Shown piece after piece: positions 50,234-59,831 of a stretch of DNA of 64,000 nt. Source of the DNA: JANWHV01 sp035534995. Lineage in GTDB: Bacteria > Chloroflexota > UBA5177 > JANWHV01. A program made the translations under genes and the position numbers. The notes below the pieces were generated by a model. It had not been told where the DNA came from. It searched no databases and saw only the letters and a list, made by a program, of their open reading frames with translations. The first letter of the stretch is position 1, and the number at the start of each line of letters is the position of its first letter. The stretch covers positions 1 through 64,000 of the forward strand of contig DATLQX010000150.1 of NCBI GenBank assembly GCA_035534995.1. Direction: 5' to 3'.

Positions 50234-51801
50234 TAGCTGCCATCCTTTCCCGACAATCCCGTCCGCCGCCGCGCGAACCGCTTGCCCATGGTCAGTAATC
50301 GCGCGTAGACGGTGCGCAATTTTGCTTGCTCGGTCTCGGCATTGTAGCGATCGCGCGCCGCCGCGAGCGCGCGCGTCCTCATGGTGGAGAGCATGTCCGG
50401 GTCCGCCGCCAGTTGCCTCAGGGCGCCAGCGAGCGCCTCGCGATCTCCGGGCGGCACCAGGAGGCCGCAGCCTGTCTGAAGAACGATGGCCCTGAGCACG
50501 GGCAGGTCACTGCAAATGACCGCCAGCCCCGCGCTCATATATTCAAAGAGCTTGTTGGGGGAGCACAGCTCATAACTCATTCCCTTGGGGAGAATAGGGA
50601 CCAGTCCAACCGCGAATCCCTTGAGCGCCGACACCATTCCAGCCATCGGCACCGGGTCGAGCACGGACACCCGATCTTCCACGGCGAGTTCCCTGATCTG
50701 GGCCTTCAGGCCCGGTCTCAGGCTCCCAGGCCCGCGAAGGACCAGGCTTATCCCTGGGGTAGCCGCCACCGCGTCAAGTACCTCGGCCAGCCCACGGTTT
50801 GGCACAAGCACGCCCTGATAGATGGCTCGCAAGGGCGCCTTCGGCTCAATCGTGGGCGGTTCCCTGAGGTCCGGGGCCTCCGGGCAGTTCATCACAACCG
50901 CCGGGGGCGCGATCCCATAGCGAGCCGCCAACTCGTCAGCGATGGCCCCATTGACGGTGAGCACGGCGTCGGAACGGCGGATCAGGAAACGCTCCAGCCA
51001 TCCTTGTAAGCGGCGGTAAAAGGGCGTCCACTCCGTATCCTGCTCCACCCACAACTCATGGCTGTCGTACAGCAGGCGAGCCTGCCACGCCCTGGCCAGG
51101 AGGAAACCGGCCGGCAGGACGTTGAGGTCGTTGGCGTGCACCACGGCGGCGCCGATAGAGCGAAACTGACGGAAAATGGTCAGGTTCCAATACAGCAGGC
51201 GACCAAAGTCCCAGAGGTCATGAACCGTGCCGCCAATTCGCCGCGCAACCTGTGAGCGTATCTGGTATTCGTGGCAGTGCGTACCGCCTGGGAGCGCGAG
51301 CATCTTGCGCGCACTAGCGCGCCAGCGCCAGGGACGACGTTCCTGCTCCCCAGAGAACCCATATCCACCGACCGAACCGTCTTCCGCGAGCGCGGACGGG
51401 GGCGAGCCGGGTACCCACTTGCGGATATCTCGCGCTCCCAGGGCGTGTTGCCCGGCGCCAAGATCGCGGGTTGGGCCAGCCCGCCCACCGGATCGTTTCC
51501 GCCCCCACCGCCGGAGGCGCCCGATGATGGTCATCCGTGGTCCGCTCTCGTAAACGTCCGCCCCGCCAACCCTGGCGCCCCACCTGTGCCCGCCTGGGCC
51601 TGGCGGCACGTCGGCGCAGAGCACGGCCGCCCGGCACCCCATCGCGACAATCGTCCCCACCTGCCGGCTGACCCTCGGATCCTGCTCCAGCCGGTTATGG
51701 ACTAGCACCACGATTCGCGGCGCCGCCCCAGATGACCGAACCGTGGGCGGTCTATCCATATCGACCCCCGGCCGGGCCGCCTGGAACGCCTTCCGATCCA
51801 T
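50233..51801 (-). CDS. Glycosyltransferase family 4-like, long form
   Basis: A 522-aa GT-B glycosyltransferase. N-terminal strand RIVVLVHNRLEQDPRVSRQV, then VVHANDLNVLPAGFLLA and YDSHELWVEQDTEW for the N-domain, and the C-domain with LCSPNKLFEYMSAGLAVICS. Between residues ~80 and 190 is an Arg/Gly-rich insert that I cannot match to a domain. ATG 51801 is chosen as the first start after the flippase gene ends at 51810; ATG 51759 is also possible. Substrate unknown. Confidence 0.78.
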   Translation of the reverse strand: MDRKAFQAARPGVDMDRPPTVRSSGAAPRIVVLVHNRLEQDPRVSRQVGTIVAMGCRAAVLCADVPPGPGGHRWGARVGGADVYESGPRMTIIGRLRRWGRKRSGGRAGPTRDLGAGQHALGARDIRKWVPGSPPSALAEDGSVGGYGFSGEQERRPWRWRASARKMLALPGGTHCHEYQIRSQVARRIGGTVHDLWDFGRLLYWNLTIFRQFRSIGAAVVHANDLNVLPAGFLLARAWQARLLYDSHELWVEQDTEWTPFYRRLQGWLERFLIRRSDAVLTVNGAIADELAARYGIAPPAVVMNCPEAPDLREPPTIEPKAPLRAIYQGVLVPNRGLAEVLDAVAATPGISLVLRGPGSLRPGLKAQIRELAVEDRVSVLDPVPMAGMVSALKGFAVGLVPILPKGMSYELCSPNKLFEYMSAGLAVICSDLPVLRAIVLQTGCGLLVPPGDREALAGALRQLAADPDMLSTMRTRALAAARDRYNAETEQAKLRTVYARLLTMGKRFARRRTGLSGKDGS

Positions 51802-51809
51802 GGTAGCGC

Positions 51810-53291
51810 TCACTTTCGCCTGGCCCGTACGCGGAGTGCGCGGGTCACGATCCCCACCTCGTACGGCTGAATGACCCCGCACGACAGTAACAGTACCGGA
51901 TAGGCGACCATGAGCGCCGCCTCGATGAGCAACCCTGATGGGGACGTCGCCTTGACGAATCCGTGCGAGACCTGTCCCAGGATCACCAGCATGGCCAAGA
52001 TGGCAACGCTGGGAAATACCCGCTTGAGTTCGAATGGGATGGGGTAGAGGCGCTGGGATACCCAGTACACCAGCCAGACGAGGATCGCGTTGCCACAAAG
52101 GATCGCCAGAGCCCCGCCCACCAGGGAAAAATAGGGAAGCGGGACGACAAATACGTTCACTGCCACGGTCACCGCCCCACCCGCCACCGTAGGCCAGGTA
52201 AGGTGAATCGTCTTCTTGCTCAGGCTGGTGCCCACCGCGACGATATAATACGCGCCCGTGATTAAGTAGCTCATGGTAAGGAAGGGCACTACCTGGTAGG
52301 CACGCGCGTAGGCGGGCCGCCCCACTTCGAGGATCAGGGGCGCGAAAAGACTGAGAACGAGGGCGAACCAGCCCATAACCGCTACGTAATAGGTCAGCAC
52401 CCGCGCGTAGGTTCGGCGCGCGTCGGGCTCCTCCGAAATGCTAAAGGCGAACGGTCCCCAGGCCAGCGAGAAGGCGGTAACGGCCAGCAGCATGAGCTGT
52501 GCTACCTTGCTCCCGGCGGAAAAGAGGCCCGCGTCCGGTAGGCCCGTATGAGCTTTGATAAAGAAGCGGCTACTCTGACCTATCGCCCAGGACGCGGCCG
52601 AGATTGGCACCAACGGCACCCCGTAGGCAAGGATCGCCCGCAGCATTCGCGGTGAGAACCGTCGCGACAAGCGCCCACGTACCGCCCACATAGCCGCGAT
52701 AAACGCCACGACGTTGGTGAGCGCGCTCGACACATACACTCCAGTCAAGCCTCCATGCATGGCGACGACCACCACCAGTGTGAGGATGAACCCGGTGAGT
52801 ATATTGACCGCCGACACCAGCAGATAGCGGCGGGGGCGGAGTTGCAACCGGAGAATCTCAAGCCCATAGCCGAAACTGGAACTCAGGGGGAAAACCGCCG
52901 CGACAAGCTGAAAATAGATCTTATCGTGTGGGTCGGGGCCGAGAACCACCTGGCCCAGGGGACCGGAGAGTAGGAATAAACACAGTCCGGCGAGCGTATT
53001 CAGGGCGAACTGAAAATAGAGCCAGGTTGAAATCAAGGCCCGCTTGCTCTCTTCATCCTTCTGCCGGTAGAAGTAGAAAGCCACCGCTGAGTCGGACCCT
53101 AGAATCAGAATGGCGCCAATGATCGACGTGAATCCAGTCACCAAATCGATTACCGCGTAGTCGGCGGGCGTAAAGATGTGGAGAAGGATCGGCACGATGA
53201 TCAAGCCCACCACCTTGGTGAGCGCCCCCGACAAGCCATAGACAAGGGACTGTGAGGACAGGGTGCGCATCCGAGACCGGAGGGTGATCAT
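51810..53291 (-). CDS. Wzx-type polysaccharide flippase
   Basis: A 493-aa membrane protein with about 14 transmembrane helices, consistent with the MOP/PST flippase family. N-terminus SLVYGLSGALTKVVGLIIVP and ADYAVIDLVTGFTSIIGAI are typical, as is ILAYGVPLVPISAASWAI at the middle of the protein. It would move undecaprenyl-linked glycan units to the outer face of the membrane. It sits in the reverse operon with the glycosyltransferases. Start ATG 53291. Confidence 0.88.
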   Translation of the reverse strand: MITLRSRMRTLSSQSLVYGLSGALTKVVGLIIVPILLHIFTPADYAVIDLVTGFTSIIGAILILGSDSAVAFYFYRQKDEESKRALISTWLYFQFALNTLAGLCLFLLSGPLGQVVLGPDPHDKIYFQLVAAVFPLSSSFGYGLEILRLQLRPRRYLLVSAVNILTGFILTLVVVVAMHGGLTGVYVSSALTNVVAFIAAMWAVRGRLSRRFSPRMLRAILAYGVPLVPISAASWAIGQSSRFFIKAHTGLPDAGLFSAGSKVAQLMLLAVTAFSLAWGPFAFSISEEPDARRTYARVLTYYVAVMGWFALVLSLFAPLILEVGRPAYARAYQVVPFLTMSYLITGAYYIVAVGTSLSKKTIHLTWPTVAGGAVTVAVNVFVVPLPYFSLVGGALAILCGNAILVWLVYWVSQRLYPIPFELKRVFPSVAILAMLVILGQVSHGFVKATSPSGLLIEAALMVAYPVLLLSCGVIQPYEVGIVTRALRVRARRK

Positions 53292-53330
53292 GGGATTAAA
53301 TGTACCCGGATTCCCTGGTTCCGGCCCTCC

Positions 53331-54005
53331 TCATTCGGCGTGGCTGTCTGAGCCAGCGAGTTCATCCCCGGTCAAGATCCGAGCCACCGCGTCGTAGGCC
53401 GCCTCAGTCCCCTCGCCCAGTGCGGTGTCAAGGACGCCGGAATCCACGGCTTCCCGCCAGCGCCGAGCCCGCTCCAACGGATCGGGTTCCGCCAGGCGCA
53501 GTTCCGCGCGCAGAGTTGCGAGGCGATCAAGTATTTCGCCCAGACGCTCCGGCAGCGCGGTCTCGATTCGCCGGCGGAGCGCCGCCGTGACCGCCGGTGC
53601 GGCCCCGCCACTGTGCAGAGCCACCACTAAGCGTCCCCGGCGCGCTGTCGCCATGAACACACAGTTCCCCAGGTCCGGATCGGAGGCCACGCAGGTGAGG
53701 ACCGAGCCGCCGGCGGCTTCCCGCGCTACCTCGGTGTCCACAATCGGGTTGCCGGTCGCAGCCATGACCAGAAACGCGCCTATGCAATCCCCCGGCTCGA
53801 ATGGACGGCCCACATGCTCGCAGCGCCCAAGAGTCACCAGATCCCGCAAGGACGGATCCAGAGACGGAGCCACCACCGTGACGCGAGCGCCCCCGGCCAG
53901 CAAAACCGGCACCCGCCGAGCCGCCACCGAGCCGCCTCCGACACACACGCAACGGACTCCCGCCAGGCGGACCCCAAGCGGCACCAACGCCAGGTTGTCG
54001 TTCAT
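53331..54005 (-). CDS. Precorrin-2 dehydrogenase / siroheme synthase N-terminal-type protein
   Basis: A 224-aa protein like Met8 or the N-terminal half of CysG. It has LGVRLAGVRCVCVGGGSVAA with the NAD-binding Gly motif, LLAGGARVTVVAP, MAATGNPIVDTEVA and SGGAAPAVTAALRRRIETAL. It oxidises precorrin-2 to sirohydrochlorin and may insert iron. It lacks the methyltransferase half. Placement inside a glycosyltransferase operon, with gaps of only 20 and 39 nt to its neighbours, is unexpected. ATG 54005 is used; the frame opens to 54188 inside the upstream gene. Confidence 0.88.
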   Translation of the reverse strand: MNDNLALVPLGVRLAGVRCVCVGGGSVAARRVPVLLAGGARVTVVAPSLDPSLRDLVTLGRCEHVGRPFEPGDCIGAFLVMAATGNPIVDTEVAREAAGGSVLTCVASDPDLGNCVFMATARRGRLVVALHSGGAAPAVTAALRRRIETALPERLGEILDRLATLRAELRLAEPDPLERARRWREAVDSGVLDTALGEGTEAAYDAVARILTGDELAGSDSHAE

Positions 54006-54024
54006 CCTCAACCGATCATGACCT

Positions 54025-55134
54025 TCACGTCGCCAGTACTTTTCGATATGCTGCCACCGTACGCTCCGCGATCGCGGCCTGGGTGAAACACTCCAGCACT
54101 CGCTGCCGCCCGGAAGTGCTGAGCTGGGCGCGAAACGCGGGATCGTGATAAAGGCGCTTGAGGGCGGCCCGAAGTGCCTGGACATCATTCTCGGGGACGA
54201 TCAGCCCGCTGTCGCCGATCACTTGAGGAATCTCGCCGGAGTCGGATCCGATCACCGGCACGCCGCAGGCCATCGCTTCCACGAACATGCGCCCGAATTG
54301 CTCCTTCCAGCGCGGGGTCGTGAGACTGGGACCAACCAGAACGTCGAAGCCCCGGTATACCTCGGGCATAGCCGTGGACGCGACCTGACCGGCGAAGGTC
54401 ACCCGCGCCTCCACCCCCAACCCGTGCACATACTCAGCGTCATTATCCCGCCCAGGGCCGCTCCCCACGACCACCAGCCTCCAGTCAGCGGCCAGTCCAG
54501 CCAGGGCGTCGAGGAGCACCCGCAAACCCTTGGCCGGAATCAATCGGCCGACAAAGCCCACCGTGAACGGCTGCCGCTCAATGCCTGCGCCTACGGGGAC
54601 TGGCCGGAAGAACTCCGGATCGGTACCGAATTGGGGCACTACCTCCTCCACACCCTTAAGCCCCTTGCGGCGCACGATGGCCGCCGCGTCCGCGTTTCCG
54701 GCCAGGCAAAGCGCGGCATGGCGGAGCACCTGCTTCTCCATCCAACCGAAAGGCGGAGGATAGCGACGGGGAATATTCTGCCAGGTGAAGAAGGCCAACG
54801 GTATCCCACGTTTCCGCGCCGCGCGCAGAGCTAGCCAGGTCGAGAGGTTGTATGCTTCCTCGTCAAAGTGCAACAGATCTGGTTTCACCTGGTCTAGTAG
54901 TCGGCCCAGGCCAGGGTAATAATGGAAGTGGTAGTGACCGTTGAAGCGCATAGGCACAACCTTCAAGGTATATCCGGCGCCAAAACCGCGCTCCAGTCGC
55001 CAATCATGACCTTTCTCGCGCCAGAATGGAGGAACGGCTACCGTAAGATCTATATCCGGCTGGGCGGCAATTTCCTCAAGTTTGCGCTGGTAGGTGCCTA
55101 CCACCAGCGCCTTGGATACCATCAGCACCTTCAT
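54025..55134 (-). CDS. Glycosyltransferase family 4
   Basis: A 369-aa GT-B enzyme. The C-domain shows VGFVGRLIPAKGLRVLLDAL, VVVGSGPGRD and the donor-site EX7E region FGRMFVEAMACGVPVIGSD. The N-domain has LLHFDEEAYNLSTWLALRAA, an acceptor-side motif found in several bacterial GT4 proteins. Length is standard. ATG 55134 overlaps the upstream gene's stop (ATGA). It belongs to the reverse operon; acceptor and donor are not identifiable. Confidence 0.88.
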   Translation of the reverse strand: MKVLMVSKALVVGTYQRKLEEIAAQPDIDLTVAVPPFWREKGHDWRLERGFGAGYTLKVVPMRFNGHYHFHYYPGLGRLLDQVKPDLLHFDEEAYNLSTWLALRAARKRGIPLAFFTWQNIPRRYPPPFGWMEKQVLRHAALCLAGNADAAAIVRRKGLKGVEEVVPQFGTDPEFFRPVPVGAGIERQPFTVGFVGRLIPAKGLRVLLDALAGLAADWRLVVVGSGPGRDNDAEYVHGLGVEARVTFAGQVASTAMPEVYRGFDVLVGPSLTTPRWKEQFGRMFVEAMACGVPVIGSDSGEIPQVIGDSGLIVPENDVQALRAALKRLYHDPAFRAQLSTSGRQRVLECFTQAAIAERTVAAYRKVLAT

Positions 55135-56303
55135 GCACCCACCGAGGCGATGATCTCAACCACCCGCGACCCCGTGTCCGCCCAGCGAAAGCTGAGGGCC
55201 CGCGCCGACCCACGCCGGCTGAGATCCGCGCGTAGGCCGGAGTCGCCGGCCAATCGCGCGATAGCCTTCGCCCAGCCCTCCGTATCGTCCGGACCAACCA
55301 GCAACCCGGCATCACCGACCGCCTCGGGCAAACTCGTGGCGTTGGAACAGATGGTTGGAGCGCCACAGGCCATGGCCTCCAGAGGCGTGAGGCCAAAGCC
55401 CTCGGCCCGCGAGGGGAAGCAGAAGACCTGAGCCCCTCGATACACCGCCGCGAGATCCTCCTCGGCTACTCGCGCGATAAAGTGAACTCTGCCTTCCAGG
55501 CCAAGGCGCCGCGCCTGAGCGCGCCAATCGGGGAACAAGTCCGACTGTCCCGCTTTTGGTTCGCCCGCCACGATTACCAGCGTGGGGATCTCGGCATCAT
55601 CGGGCAGCAAGGCGATCGCCCTTAAGAGAATGCCTATATTCTTCCGCGCATCCGCTCCCCCCAGATAGAGGAGATAGCGATCAGGCAAGCGGTACCGTCC
55701 CTCAATCCGAGACCGTGCCACCGGATCCGGGGTCGGGGAAAATGCTCCATCCACGCCTGGGTTGACCACCTGTACGCGACCACCAGGGACATCCAACAAG
55801 CGTTCGATCTCTCCTTTGGCATGGAGCGAGAGGGTGATCACCGCCGTGGCCTGACGGGCGGCCCGTCCTACCAGGGCGAAATAGGCGCGGGTAGCAGGGC
55901 TGCCGGCATAGACGGGGTCGCTGTAGGGGATCATATCGTGCACGCTGATTACGGTAGGTCGGCCAGGAAAGATCGGCATACTGAAGTGCGGCGAATACCA
56001 CACGTCGGCACCGACCCGCCAAGCCGCCATCCGGAATCCCACCTGCTCCCAGAACAGTTTGTCCCCGTAGCCGCCGAGCGGAACCGGGAAACGCGGCGAG
56101 CGCACTGCCCGCAGCCGGTCACCACCACTGGCGGGCTTCTCGGTCGATGCGTCCAATACCAGGGTGGTCCGGACGTCGGTCCGCGCGGCGAGGGCGGCGA
56201 TCACCTCCCGAGCGTAGCGCGCGGTTCCGGTATGGGGAAATTGAAGAGAGTAACCGGAGACTGCCACGCGCAGTGGTCGCGGATGTCTGGCGCGCTCCTC
56301 CAT
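55131..56303 (-). CDS. Glycosyltransferase family 4
   Basis: A 390-aa GT-B glycosyltransferase of the mannosyltransferase-like type. It has the N-terminal GTARYAREVIAAL, SVHDMIPYSDPVYA, the linker VVNPGVDGAF, the phosphate-binding YLGGADARKNI and the EX7E region RAEGFGLTPLEAMACGAPTI. The gene overlaps its downstream neighbour and directly abuts the upstream one. It likely adds a hexose such as mannose to the lipid-linked glycan, but the sugar cannot be told. Confidence 0.88.
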   Translation of the reverse strand: MEERARHPRPLRVAVSGYSLQFPHTGTARYAREVIAALAARTDVRTTLVLDASTEKPASGGDRLRAVRSPRFPVPLGGYGDKLFWEQVGFRMAAWRVGADVWYSPHFSMPIFPGRPTVISVHDMIPYSDPVYAGSPATRAYFALVGRAARQATAVITLSLHAKGEIERLLDVPGGRVQVVNPGVDGAFSPTPDPVARSRIEGRYRLPDRYLLYLGGADARKNIGILLRAIALLPDDAEIPTLVIVAGEPKAGQSDLFPDWRAQARRLGLEGRVHFIARVAEEDLAAVYRGAQVFCFPSRAEGFGLTPLEAMACGAPTICSNATSLPEAVGDAGLLVGPDDTEGWAKAIARLAGDSGLRADLSRRGSARALSFRWADTGSRVVEIIASVGA

Positions 56304-57464
56304 CTAGGCCGCCGCCGTTTTGAAGGCAGCCAACGCTACCCTGGCGGAGCTTTCCCAGGTATAGGCGCGGGCCCGGGCCTGTCCCGCCACACAAAGGCGC
56401 GCGCGCGCATCCTCATCGGTCAGCACGGCCTCCAGGGCGGCGCTCATGCCATCAAGGTCGAGAGGATCAAACCGCGCCGCGGCCTCGTCCAGTACCTCGG
56501 ACAGGGCTCCACCGGTCGACGAGGCAACAGGGATGCCGCATGCCATGGCCTCTAGAGGAGGGATGCCGAAACCTTCGTAGAGCGACGCGCAGACAAAAGC
56601 CCCCGCCCCGCGATACAGCGTTGGTAGGTCGCGGTCGAGGACGCGGGTAAAGAAGCGCACCCAGGGTCCGATTCCGAGGCGGGCCACCTCGCGAAAGATC
56701 GGCTCGAACCGCCAGCCTTCCCGCCCGGCAATCACCAAGATCGGACAGGGACGTGAGTAAAGCCGTCGCGCCCATCGCGACCGGAGCATCGCGTACGCCC
56801 CCAGGAGGCGAACCAGATTCTTCCGTGGTTCGAGGGTGCCTACGGTCAGCAAATATCCCGGTTGGAGCTGGAATGGTACCACGCGCCGATTCTCCTGTTC
56901 CCTTGCATCCAAGGTCATCATCGGGGTGAAGCGAGCGTCCACCGCGTTTCCCACCACGACAATCCGTTCGGGTGCCACCCCCAGGAGATTGGTCAGCGCC
57001 GTAGCGGTTGTATGAGATACCGCGAGCACCAGGGATGCCTGCTCAAGCGACCGCGGCACGATTTTCTCCAGATAGCGGCGCAAGCCATCATCGGCGCACT
57101 CCGGAAACAAGAGGAATGAGAGGTCGTGCACGGTTAGGATCGACGGGAGTCTCCCAACCGCCGGCAGGGCATAGTCAGGGGTGACGAATAGGCCCGCCCC
57201 TCTCACCAGCCGCGCGGGTGATGGTCGGAGGCGAGCCCGTTGCCAGGTGATGGTGGCCAGGCGTTCGCTGACCGGTAGTCGCAGCCAGCGATGATGCCTG
57301 GGCAGTTCGTGGGCCGGCACCTCAATGCGGGCTCGACCGGTGGTCTGAAGATAATACTCGTTATCGGGGTCCGCCGTCGCCAATCCGGACAGCAGCCCAC
57401 GGGCAAAGCGGCCCACCCCCGCTTGCTGGCGCACGGCGGCGGTAGCATCCATCACAATCCGCAT
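56304..57464 (-). CDS. Glycosyltransferase family 4
   Basis: A 386-aa GT-B protein close in type to its downstream neighbour. It has VMDATAAVRQQAGVGRFARG, ILTVHDLSFLLFPECADD, VVVGNAVDARFTP, LLTVGTLEPRKNL and SLYEGFGIPPLEAMACGIPV. The parallel motif order of this gene and the next suggests they arose by duplication and now add different or successive residues. It abuts both neighbours with zero gap. Confidence 0.88.
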   Translation of the reverse strand: MRIVMDATAAVRQQAGVGRFARGLLSGLATADPDNEYYLQTTGRARIEVPAHELPRHHRWLRLPVSERLATITWQRARLRPSPARLVRGAGLFVTPDYALPAVGRLPSILTVHDLSFLLFPECADDGLRRYLEKIVPRSLEQASLVLAVSHTTATALTNLLGVAPERIVVVGNAVDARFTPMMTLDAREQENRRVVPFQLQPGYLLTVGTLEPRKNLVRLLGAYAMLRSRWARRLYSRPCPILVIAGREGWRFEPIFREVARLGIGPWVRFFTRVLDRDLPTLYRGAGAFVCASLYEGFGIPPLEAMACGIPVASSTGGALSEVLDEAAARFDPLDLDGMSAALEAVLTDEDARARLCVAGQARARAYTWESSARVALAAFKTAAA

Positions 57465-58634
57465 CTAACCGACCGAGCTTGCCTGCCGAGCCCCGAGGGG
57501 AGCATCGCCGCCACCGGTGCCGGCACCGTTCCGAGGGGAAGCCACCGCCTGCCGGGTCTTTTTGCTTACGATATAGAGGATGAAGCCGATGATCACGATG
57601 CTCAAGTAGCTGATGATCCGATCCAGCAGGGCCACCGCTGCTGCCTGTCCCCCCGTGGAGCCGGCCTTCAAAGTCTTGATTGAGGCGATTAAGAAGGTCT
57701 CCACGAACCCTAACCCACCGGGAGCGAGCGGAAGGGTGGTAATCACCGAGGAGCCCAGCGCGAGGAAAAGTGCGGCACTGGGACCAAGCTTTCCCGGCTC
57801 GGTCAGACCGAGCGAGGCCAACACCAGGTACAGGCGGCCACCCTCGCAGGACCAGACGAGAATGGTCAAGCCAAAAAGCGGCAGGAGATCGCGGCGCACA
57901 CTATGCAGGGCGCCCTCGCGGAAGGCGTGGTACATCCGCCGCACCCGCCGGGGCAGGAGGTTGTGGAGGTGGTCACCGAGTTTCCACAGCACGAGTACCA
58001 CCACCAGCGCGAAGAGACCGAGCCCCAGAGCCCCGAAAAGGACATAGCGGAGGGCGCTGTCGGCAAGGAGCCGATCTCGGAAGGTCAAGAGCGCGGCGGC
58101 GAGGAGCAGAGGGAAGAGCACTAGCAAATCCAGCACCCGTTCGGCGAGAATCGTGCCCACCGTCCTTGATGCCGAAATCCCTACCCAACCTCGCGTAAGG
58201 TAGGCCCGATAGACATCGCCCAACTTGGCGGGTATGACGCAATTCGCGAACCAGGAGAGGTAGAGAATTTCCAGCAGATCGAAAAAAGATGCCTTTTGCA
58301 GGCGCTCGGCATCGACACCGGTATTCGCGTTCCGCATCAGGATGCGCCAGCGAATGGTTCTCAAGGGGAAGGAGACATAGTAGACGAGGAAGGCCGCCAC
58401 ATAGAGCACCGGATTTACCTGCCGTAGGGCGTCCTTGAGATCGGTAACACTGACCCCACTTTTGCTGAGCGCCACAATGAGGATAATCAGGGCAAAAGTA
58501 AACGAGGCAACGGTGCGCCAATTGGCGAACTTCCGCCCAAGATCCACCTTCTGCGCGATTTCGCCATCCGAGATTTCCAGCTCGTCATCCGAACCGGCCT
58601 CAAGCAGATCGTCCGATTGCTGCTCCGTCGTCAT
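57465..58634 (-). CDS. LPG-synthase-like flippase domain membrane protein (UPF0104)
   Basis: A 389-aa protein with about eight membrane helices matching the lysylphosphatidylglycerol-synthase transmembrane family. Diagnostic pieces are YVSFPLRTIRWRILMRNANT, YLSWFANCVIPAKLGDVYRA, TILAERVLDLLVLFPLLL and PLAPGGLGFVETFL. It lacks the catalytic aminoacyl-transferase domain. Such proteins may flip or shuttle lipid-linked sugars or lipids. Its place between UDP-xylose synthase and glycosyltransferases supports a role in glycolipid transport. Confidence 0.85.
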   Translation of the reverse strand: MTTEQQSDDLLEAGSDDELEISDGEIAQKVDLGRKFANWRTVASFTFALIILIVALSKSGVSVTDLKDALRQVNPVLYVAAFLVYYVSFPLRTIRWRILMRNANTGVDAERLQKASFFDLLEILYLSWFANCVIPAKLGDVYRAYLTRGWVGISASRTVGTILAERVLDLLVLFPLLLAAALLTFRDRLLADSALRYVLFGALGLGLFALVVVLVLWKLGDHLHNLLPRRVRRMYHAFREGALHSVRRDLLPLFGLTILVWSCEGGRLYLVLASLGLTEPGKLGPSAALFLALGSSVITTLPLAPGGLGFVETFLIASIKTLKAGSTGGQAAAVALLDRIISYLSIVIIGFILYIVSKKTRQAVASPRNGAGTGGGDAPLGARQASSVG

Positions 58635-58721
58635 ACCCTGTTCCGTTCATCGCCGGCCATCCCGCCCGAGCGAGTGCCGAGCCGCGTGTCATCCGCCATT
58701 AATCATCCCATACTGCGCGCA

Positions 58722-59747
58722 TCAGTGCCCGATTAGCCCTGGGGTAGCCGGAGTGTCGGTCGTCTCCGCGCTTGCGGCAGTTGACAACACGCGAGGTTGG
58801 AACCAGGCAATCGTGTCACGCAGACCCTCCTCGAGCGACACCGTGGGCCGCCAACCTAATATTTGGATCGCTTTGTCGATCACGGGCTGGCGACGGCTCG
58901 GGTCATCAACGGGCAGGTCACTCCATTTCAGCTGAGGACTGGGCACTCCGCAGAGCCGCGCCACGATCTCGCCAAACTCCAGGATGGTGTGCTCCTCGGG
59001 ATTTCCGAGATTGAACACCTCACCTCCCACGCCCGGAGTGAACATGGCCGCGATCAATCCCGCCACCAGATCACTCACGTAGCAAAAGCTCCGAGTCTGG
59101 GCACCACTGCCATAGATGCTCATCGGTTCGCGGCGGAGGGCCTGCCCGACAAAGTTGGGCACGACCCGCCCGTCGTCAATACGTGAGTGCGGGCCATAGG
59201 TATTGAAAATGCGCACGATGCGGCCGTCCAGACCGAACGAGCGCCCATATTCCGCCGTCAGGGCCTCGCCATACCGTTTCCCCTCGTCGTAGCAGCTGCG
59301 GGGCCCATTGGGATTGACGTTTCCCCAGTAGGTCTCTGGCTGCGGGTGTACCAACGGATCTCCATAGATCTCCGATGTCGATGTATAGAGGAAACGGGCC
59401 TGTTGCCTCCGAGCCAGCTCAAGCATGCGATGGGTGCCCTGGCCGTTTACCAATAAGGTCTCCAGCGGCAGACGGAGATAATCGACTACGCTGGCTGGAC
59501 TGGCCAGGTGAAACACGTAGCGGTACGGGTGATCGGCACCGTCGACGGCCAGCCGCTCGGAGTCAAGGCCGAGAATGTCAATGGGGAGAAAGTGGAATCG
59601 TGGATGAGAGAGGAGAGCCGAGATATTGTCCCGCGATCCCGTGGAGAGGTTATCCGCGCAGACCACGAAGAAATCCCGCTCAAGAAGGGCCGCGCAGAGA
59701 TGCGAGCCGATGAATCCCGCGCCTCCACTCACCAACAGGTATTCCAC
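58722..59747 (-). CDS. UDP-glucuronate decarboxylase (UDP-xylose synthase)
   Basis: A 341-aa extended short-chain dehydrogenase that converts UDP-glucuronate to UDP-xylose. The hallmark GPRSCYDEGKR, holding the catalytic Tyr-x3-Lys and substrate Arg, is intact. Other motifs: LLVSGGAGFIGSHL, HLASPASVVDYL, TSEIYGDPLVHPQPE and RIFNTYGPHS. The start is ATG 59747 and it appears to be the first gene of the long reverse operon. It indicates that the glycan contains xylose or a related pentose. Confidence 0.92.
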   Translation of the reverse strand: MEYLLVSGGAGFIGSHLCAALLERDFFVVCADNLSTGSRDNISALLSHPRFHFLPIDILGLDSERLAVDGADHPYRYVFHLASPASVVDYLRLPLETLLVNGQGTHRMLELARRQQARFLYTSTSEIYGDPLVHPQPETYWGNVNPNGPRSCYDEGKRYGEALTAEYGRSFGLDGRIVRIFNTYGPHSRIDDGRVVPNFVGQALRREPMSIYGSGAQTRSFCYVSDLVAGLIAAMFTPGVGGEVFNLGNPEEHTILEFGEIVARLCGVPSPQLKWSDLPVDDPSRRQPVIDKAIQILGWRPTVSLEEGLRDTIAWFQPRVLSTAASAETTDTPATPGLIGH

Positions 59748-59831
59748 TCAGGCTACCCTTTCTAGGAAAGAGTGATCAGTCATGATGGGCAGCCGGCGCC
59801 GGACGGCCGCCGGTTTGGGACCATACATGTG

